A DNA stretch of 64,000 nucleotides, taken from NCBI RefSeq assembly GCF_023223525.1, contig NZ_JALPRX010000054.1, positions 1 to 64,000 on the forward strand, given 5' to 3'. Both the position numbers and the translations under genes were made by a program. The stretch comes from Roseomonas acroporae. GTDB taxonomy: Bacteria; Pseudomonadota; Alphaproteobacteria; Acetobacterales; Acetobacteraceae. Within the stretch, counting starts at the first letter, position 1. Every line of letters starts with the position of its first letter. The notes beneath the pieces were generated by a model. It worked only from the letters and a program-made list of their open reading frames with translations, had not been told where the DNA came from and did not search any database. Positions 52,239 through 61,471 of this stretch are shown piece after piece.

Positions 52239-52497
52239 GGCCGAGGCCCAGGCGGCCGGCGTGCAGACCGGGCTGACGCCGGGCCAGGAGACGCGGCCCG
52301 GCTACATGCCGCTCGACGAATTCGCCGACGAGGCCGTGGCGCTGTTCACGCGGCAGCCGACGCCGCCCGAGATCCTGGTCGAGCGGGTCCGGCCGCTGCG
52401 CTTCGCCGAGGCGGAGGGGCAATTCGACGAAAGGCTGGCGTCGCTGAGCGACATGGCCCGGCGCGCCCGGGCCGATGCCGGGGAAGGGCGGCACTGA
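52198..52497 (+). pseudogene. Remnant of a DltE-like short-chain dehydrogenase (C-terminus only)
   Basis: The last 70 residues read TGLTPGQETRPGYMPLDEFADEAVALF, then PPEILVERVRPLRFAEAEGQFDE, the C-terminal end of DltE-type SDRs. No Rossmann fold, TGxxxGIG or YxxxK lies upstream; instead repeat DNA (52063-52213) directly precedes it. It is most likely a gene remnant. Its first codons come from the repeat. A short expressed protein is the alternative. Confidence 0.6.
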
Positions 52498-52499
52498 AC

Positions 52500-52540
52500 G
52501 GGGCGGCGGGGCCGGGACGGGCGCCGGGCGCCGCCCCTTT
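52500..52540 (+). terminator. Terminator-like hairpin between SDR remnant and phoX
   Basis: GGGGCGGCG (52500-52508) pairs with CGCCGCCCC (52529-52537) and is followed by TTT. It lies between convergent units. Confidence 0.6.
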
Positions 52541-52557
52541 CCCGCCGCCGCGCCGCC

Positions 52558-54582
52558 TCAGCTCCCGATCGTCCCGCCATCCTTGCGCACGATCGCGATC
52601 ACGCTCGGGCGCGGCGGCATGCCCTCCCGGAAGTCCGGCCAGCGCGTCGAAGGCCGCTCGAAGGTGCTGCCGGCATCCTCGCCGGGGTGCTGGATCGCCA
52701 GGAACAGCGTGGAATCGTCCGGTGTCAGCTTCGGGCCGCACACCTCGGCCCCGGTGGGGGCCTGGTAGAACAGCCGGGTCAGGGCACGGCCCTCGCCCGT
52801 CGTGTCGGCGCCGTACAGCCCGTCCGCGACGCGCGACGAGGCGGGGGCGCCATCGGTCGCGATCCAGATCCGGCCCTTGCTGTCGAAGGTACAGTTGTCG
52901 GGGCAGCTCAGCCAGCCGTTCCCGCTGATCGCCGCGTTGTACTGCGTGCCGGGCACCGCGCCCGGCTGGCCGGCGACCAGGAAGATCTCCCAGCGCGCCG
53001 TCTCCGCCGCGTGGTCCACCCGGCCGGTCCCCGCGCCGGGCGGGACGATCTCGACGACGTGCCCGTGGTCGTTGCGCGGGCGCGGGTTGGCGGCGTCCAC
53101 GCGCTCGGGCGTGCGCCGGCCGTTGTTGGTCAGCATGACGTAGACGCGCCCCGTCGCCGGGTTGGTCTCCACGTCCTCCGGCCGGTCCATCGGCGTGGCG
53201 CCCAGCAGGTCGGCGGCGCGTCGCGTCTCGATCAGCACCTCGGCCTGGGAGCGGAAGCCGTTCGCCTCGGTCAGCGGCCCCTGGCCGTGCACCACGGGCA
53301 GCCAGCGCAGCGTGCCGTCCGCCTCGAAGCGCGCGACGTACAGCGTGCCCTCGTCGAGCAGGTCGCGGTTGGCGGCGCGGTCCTCGCGGTTCCAGGGCCG
53401 GGCGGTGACGAATTTGTAGACGTAGTCGAAGCGTTCGTCGTCGCCCATGTAGAAGGCGACGCGCCCGTCCGGGCACACCGCATGGGTGCAGCCCTCGTGC
53501 TTGACGCGGCCGAGCGCGGTGCGCTTCACCGGCACGCTCTCCGGGTCGTAGGGGTCGAACTCCACCACCCAGCCGAAGCGGTTGGGCTCGTTCGGCTCGC
53601 GGTCGAGGTTGAAGCGGTCGAAGTGGCGGTCCCAGGCGTAGGTGGCGGCGCGCTCGATGCCGTAGCGCCTGTACATGGCAGCCTGGACGCCGGTCTCGGC
53701 CGCGTCGCCGCCGAAGTACTGGTTGAAGTTCTCCTCGCAGGTGACGACCGTGCCCCAGGGCGTGTTGCCGCCGGCGCAGTTGTTGAGCATGCCGCGCACC
53801 AGCGTGCCGGTCGGGTCGGCGCTCGTGCGCAGCCGCTCGTGCCCGGCCGCCGGGCCGCCGATGCGGATCGGCGTCTCGCCGGTGATGCGCCGGTTCAGCC
53901 GGCTCTCCCGGTCGTGGCGCCAGGTGCCGTCCACGCGGCGTATCTCCACCACGCTGGCGCCGTGCGCGGCGATCTCCACCGAGGCCTGCGCCGCCGTGGT
54001 GCCGAGCCGCGCCGCCTGGCCGGTGCCGATCCCCGGGAACATCAGGTTGGTGTTGGTGTATTCGTGGTTCACCACCAGCAGCCCGTGGTCGGCGCTGCGG
54101 CTGCCGCGCGGCAGCGGGAAGAAGTCCACGTAGTCGTTGTTGTAGCCGAATTGCCGCGCCTGGGCCTCGGCGGTGGGGCTGGCCGGGTCGAAGGCGGGCG
54201 CGTCCGGCAGGATCGGGTCGCCCCAGCGCAGCAGCACCTGGATCTCGTAGCCCTCGGGCACCCGGTCGCGCGGGGAGATGCCGTGGGTCAGCTCGCCGAA
54301 GGTCAGGGTGGAGGGGCCGGCGGGCGCCGCGCCCGGGGCCGCCCCGCCGGCGGCCGCCGTCCCGCCCCCTGCCCCCGTCCCCTGCGCCCCCGCCCCCTGC
54401 GCCCCTGCCCCGGCCGCCGGCGCGGCGGCGGCAGCGGCCAGCCCGAGCAGCACCGCGCGGCGCGACAGGCGCTCGGCCATCACCTCGCCGATGGTCCGCG
54501 CCGGAGCCGGATTGCTGCCGATATCCTCGCGCCCGGCCCGTGCCTCATCGCCGGCGCGCGGCGCCTCGTGTCCCGTCTTCAT
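52558..54582 (-). CDS. phoX: PhoX-type phosphatase (DUF839), Tat-exported
   Basis: The 674-residue protein has a twin-arginine leader (LSRRAVLLGLAAAAAAPAAG) and the PhoX pattern: GYNNDYVDFFPLP, VVNHEYTN, NNCAGGNTPWGTVVTCEENFNQYFG, GRVKHEGC, and VYVMLTNN. PhoX uses iron and calcium to release phosphate from esters; its Glu and Cys ligands appear intact. ATG 54582 has AGGGA 8 bases upstream. An Ala/Gln/Gly repeat (54361-54410) follows the leader. The protein diverges from hemC. Confidence 0.85.
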   Translation of the reverse strand: MKTGHEAPRAGDEARAGREDIGSNPAPARTIGEVMAERLSRRAVLLGLAAAAAAPAAGAGAQGAGAQGTGAGGGTAAAGGAAPGAAPAGPSTLTFGELTHGISPRDRVPEGYEIQVLLRWGDPILPDAPAFDPASPTAEAQARQFGYNNDYVDFFPLPRGSRSADHGLLVVNHEYTNTNLMFPGIGTGQAARLGTTAAQASVEIAAHGASVVEIRRVDGTWRHDRESRLNRRITGETPIRIGGPAAGHERLRTSADPTGTLVRGMLNNCAGGNTPWGTVVTCEENFNQYFGGDAAETGVQAAMYRRYGIERAATYAWDRHFDRFNLDREPNEPNRFGWVVEFDPYDPESVPVKRTALGRVKHEGCTHAVCPDGRVAFYMGDDERFDYVYKFVTARPWNREDRAANRDLLDEGTLYVARFEADGTLRWLPVVHGQGPLTEANGFRSQAEVLIETRRAADLLGATPMDRPEDVETNPATGRVYVMLTNNGRRTPERVDAANPRPRNDHGHVVEIVPPGAGTGRVDHAAETARWEIFLVAGQPGAVPGTQYNAAISGNGWLSCPDNCTFDSKGRIWIATDGAPASSRVADGLYGADTTGEGRALTRLFYQAPTGAEVCGPKLTPDDSTLFLAIQHPGEDAGSTFERPSTRWPDFREGMPPRPSVIAIVRKDGGTIGS
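54361..54410. repeat. Short tandem repeat in phoX after the Tat leader
   Basis: CCCCCTGCGCCCC-type units encode a Gly-Ala-Gln-Gly run of about 17 residues between leader and mature enzyme. Confidence 0.65.
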
Positions 54583-54761
54583 GCGCTGCATCCCTGCCCC
54601 TTCGCGGGGTGATCCATCCGGCCGCGCCGGTGCTAGCCCCCGTCATGCGACGGGACGATGACGGAGCCATGACGAATCGATGACGCTGCCAACGCCGCCC
54701 CGGCGGGCGACACCTCCGTCCGGCCCTTCCGCCCCGCCCCGCCCGGCCTTATGACGCGCCC

Positions 54762-55799
54762 ATGACTCCTGCCTCCTCCGATCCGGGTGACGTGGCGGCC
54801 CGGGTGCGGCCGCATGCCGGCCGGAACCTGCCGCTGCGGGTCGGGACGCGCGCCTCGCCGCTCGCCCTCTACCAGACCCGGCTGTTCCTGCGGCTGGTCG
54901 AGCACTTCTGCCCGGTGCTGCGGAATTTCAAAGCCTTCGAGGAGCATGCGATCAGCACCTCGGGCGACCGCATCCAGGACCGGCGCCTGGCGGAGATCGG
55001 CGGCAAGGGTCTGTTCGCCAAGGAGATCCACGAGGCGCTGCTGGACCGGCGCGTTGACTTCGCCGTGCACAGCCTCAAGGACCTGGAGACCGAGCTGCCG
55101 CCGGGCATCGTGCTCGCCTGCACCCTCAAGCGCGAGGATGCGCGCGACGCGCTGATCCTGGCCCCCGGCCAGATGGCGCCGGACCCGGCCGACCCCTGGG
55201 GCGCGATCCCGGCCGGCGCGGTGGTCGGCACCGCCTCGCTGCGCCGGCAGGCGCAGCTGCTGCACGCGCGGCCGGACCTGCGGGTGGCGATGATCCGCGG
55301 CAACGTGCAGACGCGCCTCGGCCGGGTGGCGAGCGGCGAGGTGGACGCCTCGCTGCTGGCGCTGGCCGGGCTGCGCCGCCTCGACCTGGAGGACCGCGCG
55401 GCGCTGGTGCTGGACCCCGAGGCGATGGTGCCGGCCGCCGGCCAGGGCATCATCGGCATCACCTGCCGCGCCGGCGACGAGGAGCTGCACCAGCTCCTCT
55501 CCGGCATCGAGGACCGGGAGGCCGCCGCCGTCTCCACCGCCGAGCGGGCGATGCTGGCGGCGCTGGACGGCTCCTGCCGCACCCCGATCGGCGGCCATGC
55601 CCGCCTGCTGCCGGCGCCGCCGGGCACCTCGCCGGACGGCAAGGGCGAGGTGTTGCACCTCACCGGGCTGGTGGCGCGGCCGGACGGCTCCTTCCTGCTC
55701 AAGCGCAGCCTGCACGGCCCGGCCGGCGAGGCGCGCCGGCTGGGCGAGGAGCTGGGCCGCAGCCTGCGCGCCGATTCGCCGGCCGACATCTTCGGCTGA
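54762..55799 (+). CDS. hemC: Hydroxymethylbilane synthase
   Basis: The 345-residue enzyme joins four porphobilinogens. It has VGTRASPLALYQ near 26, ISTSGDRI, the VHSLKDLE Lys/Asp catalytic block, GTASLRRQAQL and GNVQTRLGRV, and the dipyrromethane cofactor Cys272 in LDGSCRTPIGG. It starts the heme operon hemC-hemD-(mic60)-hemY, although a 329-base gap follows before hemD. Divergent from phoX. Confidence 0.96.
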   Translation: MTPASSDPGDVAARVRPHAGRNLPLRVGTRASPLALYQTRLFLRLVEHFCPVLRNFKAFEEHAISTSGDRIQDRRLAEIGGKGLFAKEIHEALLDRRVDFAVHSLKDLETELPPGIVLACTLKREDARDALILAPGQMAPDPADPWGAIPAGAVVGTASLRRQAQLLHARPDLRVAMIRGNVQTRLGRVASGEVDASLLALAGLRRLDLEDRAALVLDPEAMVPAAGQGIIGITCRAGDEELHQLLSGIEDREAAAVSTAERAMLAALDGSCRTPIGGHARLLPAPPGTSPDGKGEVLHLTGLVARPDGSFLLKRSLHGPAGEARRLGEELGRSLRADSPADIFG

Positions 55800-56128
55800 C
55801 GTCCCTGGCGGCCGTTGGCCGCCACCCGTCCCGGCCGGCCGGGCCCCGCCGCCCGGAATCCCGCGCCCGAACGCCCGGCCCGCCTTGTCCGCGTTGCGCG
55901 GTGCCGGGCGCGCGCCGGGCGCCCCGGCTGCCATGCACGGCGCCCCTGGCCCCCGCGCCGCTCCTCTGCGCCCGTCCCCGGACGCGCGACGCTGCCGGTC
56001 GCCGCCGCCGCCTCGGCACCGGACACGGCCTGTCCCGGGGCTCGAAGGGGGGCCAGATGGGGAGCCGGATCCGGGTCCCGGCACGATCGCCCTTCCCACC
56101 CGGCGCGGCCCGGCGCATCTCCCCGCCC
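55800..56128. other. hemC-hemD gap, no gene seen
   Basis: The 329 bases include a short hairpin (GGCGGCC-GTT-GGCCGCC at about 55807-55823) and GC-rich sequence with open but family-less frames. No promoter was recognised. Confidence 0.45.
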
Positions 56129-56938
56129 ATGGCCGATGCCGTCCTGATCACCCGACCGGAACCCGGCGCCGCCGGCACGGCACGCGCCGTGGCGGCGCTC
56201 GGCTGGCAGCCGGTCGCGGCGCCCGCCCTGCTGCTGGCCCCGCGCCCCCCCGCCATCCTGCCCCCGGCCCAGGCGCTGCTGCTGACCAGCCGCGCCGCGG
56301 CACGGGCGCTGGCGCCCGATCCGGCCCCGAGCGATGCCTCGGATGCCTCCTCGTGCGATCGCGCGCTGCCCGTGCTCGCCGTGGGCGACCGCACCGCCGC
56401 CGAGGCGCGCGAACGCGGCTTCCGGCGGGTCGAGAGCGCTGGGCGCACCGCCGCCGAGCTCGCCGCCCTCGCCGCCGCCCGCCTGGATCCCGGCGCCGGG
56501 CCGCTGCTGCTGGCGGTGGGCGAGGGCTACGGCGCGGAACTCGCGGCGGCGCTGCGCGGGCGCGGCTTCCGGGTGCACCGGCGGGTGGTCTACCGCGCCG
56601 CGCCCGCCCCCTCGCTGCCGCCCCCGGCACGCGCGGCGCTGGCGGCGGGCCGGATCGGCGCCGCGTTGTTCTACTCGCCGCGCTCGGCCGCCTGTGCGAT
56701 GACCCTCCTGCGCGAGGCGGGCCTTGCCGGCGCCGCGACGCGGATGCTGGCGCTGGCGATCAGCCCCCGGGTCGCGGAGACGCTGCGCGCCGCGCCGGTC
56801 GCATGGCGCGCCGTCCACGTCGCCGCGCAACCCGACGAGGCCGCGCTGTTGGCACTGCTGGGGCGGGCGGATAGGACTGACGCGTTTTCCGGCTGGGCAG
56901 CGGCGCCCGACGGCCCGGACAATGCGACGAGGCGTTGA
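56129..56938 (+). CDS. hemD: Uroporphyrinogen-III synthase
   Basis: The 269-residue enzyme closes hydroxymethylbilane with inversion of ring D. It has ADAVLITRPEPGAAGTARAV, LLLTSRAAARAL, LPVLAVGDRTAAEARERGF and ALFYSPRSA, the typical weakly conserved HemD blocks. The ATG at 56129 gives the standard start; the longer frame is Arg/Pro-rich. It lies between hemC and the Mic60-like gene. Confidence 0.88.
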   Translation: MADAVLITRPEPGAAGTARAVAALGWQPVAAPALLLAPRPPAILPPAQALLLTSRAAARALAPDPAPSDASDASSCDRALPVLAVGDRTAAEARERGFRRVESAGRTAAELAALAAARLDPGAGPLLLAVGEGYGAELAAALRGRGFRVHRRVVYRAAPAPSLPPPARAALAAGRIGAALFYSPRSAACAMTLLREAGLAGAATRMLALAISPRVAETLRAAPVAWRAVHVAAQPDEAALLALLGRADRTDAFSGWAAAPDGPDNATRR

Positions 56939-57073
56939 TCCACGACGTTGCCGGAGCCGCCGGCGCGGGCGATTCGCGTGGTGGCCCCGGGCGGCCCCGG
57001 CGGGACGCCGCGGCCGGGGCGCCAGGGACCGAGGCGCGAGGGACTGGGTGAAACCGAGAATGAGCGACGCACG

Positions 57074-58564
57074 ATGAGCGACCGGCCCGAACCCACAGCG
57101 CCCGAGGGCGCGGCCATCCCGGTCAGCACGGCGCCCGCGCGGCGCTTCCACCTCGACCCGGCCGTGTTGATGCTCGGCATCGCCGGCCTGGTGCTGGTCG
57201 TGGTGCTGGGCTTCCTGTGGCGCCAGCCCGCCGTGCAGGGCGGCAGCTACGTCGATCCCGACCGGGTGGAGGCGCTGGAGACACGGGTGCGGCAGCTCGG
57301 CAACCTGGAGCCGCTGGCCGGCCGGGTGCAGGAGCTGGAGGCCCGTTCCCGCGAGCTGGCCGCCCTGCAGGAGCGCGTGCAGCGCCTCGCCGTGCTGGAC
57401 GACCGGGTGCGCGCGCTGGAGCCGCTGGCGCAGCGCGTGCAGCAGCTCCAGGGTCTCGGCGACCAGGTGCAGCAGCTCGCCGGCCTGCCGGACCGCGTGC
57501 AGCAGCAGATCGCCGCGGCGACCGCACCGCTCGCGGACCGGCTGCAGCAGCTCGCGGCCCAGGCCGCGCCCCTGGCGGACCGGCTGCAGGCGCTGGAGGC
57601 GCGCCCGGCGCCCGACCTCGCGCCGCTGCAGTCGGGCCTCGCCGATCTCGGCCGCCGGCTGGAGGCGCAGGACCAGACGCTGCGCAACCTCGCCGCCCGC
57701 CCCGCCTTCGACCCGGCCGCCGTCGCCTCGCGCGAGGCGCTGGACCGGCTGTCGCAGCGCGCCGACGGGCTCTCGGCGCAGATGCAGGCGCTGCAGGCCG
57801 AGCAGGGCCGCCGGCTCGACGCCGCCGAGCGCGGCACCGGCGAGCGTCTGGCCGCCATCGAGCGCGGCCTGACCGAGCGCGTGGCGACGCTGGAGCGCAC
57901 CCTGGGCGAGCGCGTCGCCGGCGCCGAGACCGGCGCGCAGCAGCGCGTCGCCGCCCTCGACACCTCGCTGCAGGGCCGGATCGCGGCGCTGGAGACGGCG
58001 CTCGGGCAGCGCGTCGCCACGGCCGAGAGCGGGCTCGGCGCCCGCCTCGGCGCCCTGGAGCAGGCGCAGCAGCGCCTCGCCGCGGTGGAGGGCCGCGCCG
58101 CGCGGCTCGCCGCCGTCGATTCGGTGCGCGCCCTGCTGGAGGCCGGCCGGCCGCTGGCCCCGGCGCTGCGCAACGTGCCGGACGCACCGGCCCCGCTCGC
58201 CCGCTTCGCCAATGCCGCGCCGCCGACCGAGGCCTCGCTCCGCCTCGCCTTCGACGAGCATGCGCGCGCCGCCCGCGCCGCCTCCGATCCCGGCGCGCAG
58301 CAGCAGGGCGTGCTGGACAGCGCCCTGTCCCGCCTGTCCGGACTCGTGACGGTGCGCCGCGGCGACCAGGTGGTGTTCGGCGACGCCGCCGCGGCCGAGA
58401 TCGAGGCGTCGCGCCGGGCGCTGGAGGCGGGCGACCTCGATGCCTCGCTGGTGCCGCTGCGCAAGCTGCCGCCGGCGGCGCAGGAGGCGATGCGCCCCTG
58501 GGTCGAGCAGGTGCAGGCGCTGATCGCGGCCCGCGCCGCGCTGCGCCAGATGGCGGCGGGCTGA
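57074..58564 (+). CDS. Mitofilin/Mic60-like inner-membrane coiled-coil protein
   Basis: The 496-residue protein has a single membrane helix near residue 29-47 (VLMLGIAGLVLVVVLGFLW), a long coiled coil (about 60-360, Gln/Arg/Leu/Ala heptads), and a C-terminal mitofilin-type domain with LLEAGRPLAPALRNV and RRGDQVVFGD. Alphaproteobacterial Mic60 homologues lie in the heme operon and shape intracytoplasmic membranes. ATG 57074 is preferred. The gene is followed by hemY after 4 bases. Confidence 0.85.
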   Translation: MSDRPEPTAPEGAAIPVSTAPARRFHLDPAVLMLGIAGLVLVVVLGFLWRQPAVQGGSYVDPDRVEALETRVRQLGNLEPLAGRVQELEARSRELAALQERVQRLAVLDDRVRALEPLAQRVQQLQGLGDQVQQLAGLPDRVQQQIAAATAPLADRLQQLAAQAAPLADRLQALEARPAPDLAPLQSGLADLGRRLEAQDQTLRNLAARPAFDPAAVASREALDRLSQRADGLSAQMQALQAEQGRRLDAAERGTGERLAAIERGLTERVATLERTLGERVAGAETGAQQRVAALDTSLQGRIAALETALGQRVATAESGLGARLGALEQAQQRLAAVEGRAARLAAVDSVRALLEAGRPLAPALRNVPDAPAPLARFANAAPPTEASLRLAFDEHARAARAASDPGAQQQGVLDSALSRLSGLVTVRRGDQVVFGDAAAAEIEASRRALEAGDLDASLVPLRKLPPAAQEAMRPWVEQVQALIAARAALRQMAAG

Positions 58565-58568
58565 GCCG

Positions 58569-59846
58569 ATGCGTCGTGCCATTTCGCTGCTGATCGTCCT
58601 CGTCGCCGGCGTCGCGCTGGCCTGGTGGCTGGCCGCGCTCGGCGGCACGGTGGAGATCCGGGTGCAGGACGCCTGGATCGGCCTCTCGCTGCCGATCCTG
58701 CTGCTGCTGCTCGCCCTGCTGTTCATCGTGCTGCTGGCGATCGCCTCGCTGATCGGCTGGCTGCGCCGGATGCCGGCGCGGCTGCGCCAGCGACGCGCCC
58801 TGCGCCAGCGCAGCGAGGGCGACGCGGCGGTGACGCGGGTGCTGATCGCCCTGGCCGCCGGCACCGCCGACACGGCGCGGCTGGAGGCCAGGCGCGCCCG
58901 CACCCTGCTCGGCGAGACGCCGCAGGTGCTGCTGCTGACCGCCGAGGCGGAGCGGCTGGCCGGGCGCGAGGAGGCCGCCGCCGAGGCCTTCGCCGCCCTG
59001 GCCGAGCGCCCCGATGCCCGCTTCCTCGGCCTGCGCGGCCTGCTGCGTCAGGCCATGGCGCGCGAGGACTGGGAGGAGGCCAAGCGACTGGCGCGCGAGG
59101 CCGAGGCGGCGCAGCCCGGCGCCGGCTGGATCCGCGAGGAGCGGGCGCAGTTGGCGCTGCGCACCCAGGACTGGCGCGAGGCGCTTTCCCTCGCCCCGCC
59201 CGACGCCCCGCGCGCGGCACTCAGCCTCGCCGCCGCGGGACAGGAGCCCGATCCGGCCAAGGCGGCGGAGCTGGAGCGCAAGGCCTTCCAGGCCGACCCC
59301 GGCTTCGCCCCCGCGGCGCTGGCGCACGCGGCGCGGCAGCGCGCCGCCGGCAGCCCACGCCGCGCGCGGGCCACGCTGGAGGAGGCCTGGGCGGTGGCGC
59401 CGCACCCCGACCTCGCCGCGCCGCTGCTGGAGGGGGTGACGGAGCCCCTGGCTCGGGTGAAGGCGGTGGAGCAGCTGATCCGCCGCAACCCGCAGCATCC
59501 CGAGAGCCGGCTGCTGCTGGCGCGGATCGCACTGGAGGCGGGGCTGACGGGCCGGGCGCGGCAGGAGCTGGACGCGCTGCGGGCCGCGGGCCAGGCGGAC
59601 CGGCGGGCCTACCTGCTGCTCGCCGAGCTGGAGGAGGCCGAGCACGGCGATGCGCCCGAGTCGCGCGCCGCGCAGTCGCGCTGGCTGCGCGAGGGCGCGC
59701 TGGCGGCACCCGAGCCGCGCTGGCGCTGCGGCAACTGCGGCACGGATCACACCGGCTGGAAGCCGGTATGCAGCGCCTGCAACGCGGTGGGCCAGATCGC
59801 CTGGACCAAGCCGACTCCGGCGATGCCAGCCGCGGCGGAGGCGTGA
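58569..59846 (+). CDS. hemY: HemY-type heme biosynthesis TPR protein
   Basis: The 425-residue protein has two N-terminal membrane helices (about 3-24 and 42-65, LLIVLVAGVALAWWLA and LPILLLLLALLFIVLL) and the HemY_N pattern, followed by TPR-like helical repeats (AAEAFAALAERPDARFLGLRGLL). A C-terminal zinc ribbon CGNCGTD...CSACN (near 390-412) is typical of the alphaproteobacterial form. Its exact role in late heme steps is unproven. It is last in the operon. Confidence 0.9.
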   Translation: MRRAISLLIVLVAGVALAWWLAALGGTVEIRVQDAWIGLSLPILLLLLALLFIVLLAIASLIGWLRRMPARLRQRRALRQRSEGDAAVTRVLIALAAGTADTARLEARRARTLLGETPQVLLLTAEAERLAGREEAAAEAFAALAERPDARFLGLRGLLRQAMAREDWEEAKRLAREAEAAQPGAGWIREERAQLALRTQDWREALSLAPPDAPRAALSLAAAGQEPDPAKAAELERKAFQADPGFAPAALAHAARQRAAGSPRRARATLEEAWAVAPHPDLAAPLLEGVTEPLARVKAVEQLIRRNPQHPESRLLLARIALEAGLTGRARQELDALRAAGQADRRAYLLLAELEEAEHGDAPESRAAQSRWLREGALAAPEPRWRCGNCGTDHTGWKPVCSACNAVGQIAWTKPTPAMPAAAEA

Positions 59847-59958
59847 TTCGACGGTTGCCCGCTCCGGACGGCACCGCTATAGCGGCTCCGCCCGGACTGG
59901 CCGTGATCATCCGCGCCTGAATTCCGGACGTCACGACCACCGTGGTGACCGATCCGGC

Positions 59959-60033
<75 letters not shown>

Positions 60034-60340
60034 CTTTCCCCACGGGGGCACATCGGGGGCACAAATCCGAAGTTGCCCCCCTTCCCTCTTCCTCACAGCA
60101 CCATGCCAGACCGTCTCCGGTGTGGCGCCAAGCGCTTTGGGCGCCTGGGACCAGGCACCTTGCCTGAGCGGCTGCCGCCGACACCTGGGCGTCGTCGGAG
60201 CAGGGCGCCCTGGCGACGGGGCGCCCTCTCTCCAGGTCACCAGTAGCAGGTGTGGGGCTGCCGGCCGCCGAGGCGATGCGCCCCGGCGTCGGGGCGCCGC
60301 GCGACCCACCCGCGGGCCGCGACGCCGGCGGCCGGTGCCG
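60034..60340. other. Gene-free stretch downstream of tRNA-Thr
   Basis: A hairpin GGGGGCA (60055-60061) / TGCCCCC (60074-60080) followed by CTTCCCTCTT may end the tRNA transcript. Near 60124-60145 lies a GGCGCC-AAGCGCTT-TGGGCGCC near-palindrome. No real ORF: antisense frames are the tRNA shadow. It is a typical spot for old phage or island remnants, but no such gene is seen. Confidence 0.5.
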
Positions 60341-61336
60341 TCACTCGCCCGCGGCGGGGTCCACGGGCACCACGATGCGGCCGCGCACCTGCCCGGCGAG
60401 CAGGCGGCCCGCCGCCGCGACGGTGTCCGGCAGCGCCACCTCCTCGACCAGCCCGGCGAAATGCGCCGGGTCGAAATCCCGCGCGAGGCGCGACCAGGCC
60501 TCCAGCCGGCGCGGGCGCGGGCACATCACGCTGTCCACCCCGGCCAGGGTGACGCCGCGCAGGATGAAGGGCGCCACCGTCGCCGGCAGCGACATGCCGG
60601 CGGCGAGGCCGCAGGCCGCGACCACGCCGCCGTAGCGCATGGCGGCGCAGACATTGGCCAGCACGTTGCCGCCCGCCACGTCCACCGCGCCGGCCCAGCG
60701 TTCCTTGGCCAGCGGCTTGCCGGGCTCGCCGTAGGCGCCGCGCCCGATCACCTCGGCGGCGCCGAGCGCGGCGAGGTAGGCCGACTCCGACTCCCGCCCC
60801 GTCATGGCCACCACGCGGTAGCCGAGCTTCGCCAGCACCGCGACCGCGACGCTGCCCACGCCGCCGGCGGCGCCCGTCACCAGCACCTCGCCGTCGCCGG
60901 GCTTCACCCCCTCCCGCTCCAGCGCCAGCACGCAGAGCATGGCGGTGTAGCCGGCCGTGCCGATCGCCGCGGCCTGCCGCAGCGTGAAGGGCGCCTGCAG
61001 CGGCACCAGCCACTCGCCCTTCAGCCTCGCCCGGCCGGCGAGGCCGCCCCAATGCGTCTCGCCCACGCCCCAGCCGTTCAGCACGACCCTGTCGCCCGGC
61101 TTCCACCCGGGGCTGTCCGAGGCCTCGACCACGCCGGCGAGGTCGATCCCGGGCACCATCGGGAAGCTGCGCACCACCGGCGCCTTGCCGGTGATGGCCA
61201 GCGCGTCCTTGTAGTTCAGCGTCGAGTACGCGACCCGCACGGTGACGTCGCCGGCGGGCAGGCGCGTCTCGTCGAGCCGGGTCAGGCCGGCACCGTAGGT
61301 GCCCTCGGTCTTGTCGATCAGGATGGCATCGAACAT
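60341..61336 (-). CDS. acuI: Acrylyl-CoA reductase-like MDR oxidoreductase
   Basis: The 331-residue protein has the YhdH/AcuI pattern: [43 protein letters not shown], then [22 protein letters not shown] (Rossmann) and GRESE. The family reduces acryloyl-CoA or quinones with NADPH. It has no zinc ligands. ATG 61336. Together with the acyl-CoA dehydrogenase next door it may work in short-chain acyl-CoA metabolism (inference). Confidence 0.87.
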   Translation of the reverse strand: MFDAILIDKTEGTYGAGLTRLDETRLPAGDVTVRVAYSTLNYKDALAITGKAPVVRSFPMVPGIDLAGVVEASDSPGWKPGDRVVLNGWGVGETHWGGLAGRARLKGEWLVPLQAPFTLRQAAAIGTAGYTAMLCVLALEREGVKPGDGEVLVTGAAGGVGSVAVAVLAKLGYRVVAMTGRESESAYLAALGAAEVIGRGAYGEPGKPLAKERWAGAVDVAGGNVLANVCAAMRYGGVVAACGLAAGMSLPATVAPFILRGVTLAGVDSVMCPRPRRLEAWSRLARDFDPAHFAGLVEEVALPDTVAAAGRLLAGQVRGRIVVPVDPAAGE

Positions 61337-61393
61337 GGTCTGGCTCCGGAACAGGGCGGCAGAGGGGTGGGCGGGGGTGCGGGCCGGGCGGAT

Positions 61394-61471
61394 GCCGGAA
61401 CGGCTCCAGCCTTCGATTCGGCGCATTTTCCGAGGCGCCGGACGAGTACGCACATCCTGGGAACGCTCTAT
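61394..61471 (+). repeat. Double-hairpin repeat element, copy C (decayed)
   Basis: GCCGGAACGGCTCCAG (61394-61409), GCATTTTC (61423-61430) and a final GCTCTA align with copies A and B, but the left arm of hairpin 1 is missing and hairpin 2 no longer pairs. It touches the stop of the acyl-CoA dehydrogenase gene. Confidence 0.65.

Noticed and set aside
55807-55823. Terminator after hemC
   Set aside because: The 7-bp GC hairpin has no T-run and the gene order suggests that transcription may continue into hemD.
54869-58903. 1344-residue minus-strand frame over the heme operon
   Set aside because: It is antisense to clear hemC, hemD, mitofilin and hemY genes and has Arg/Ser/Ala-rich, family-less composition typical of GC-rich shadows.
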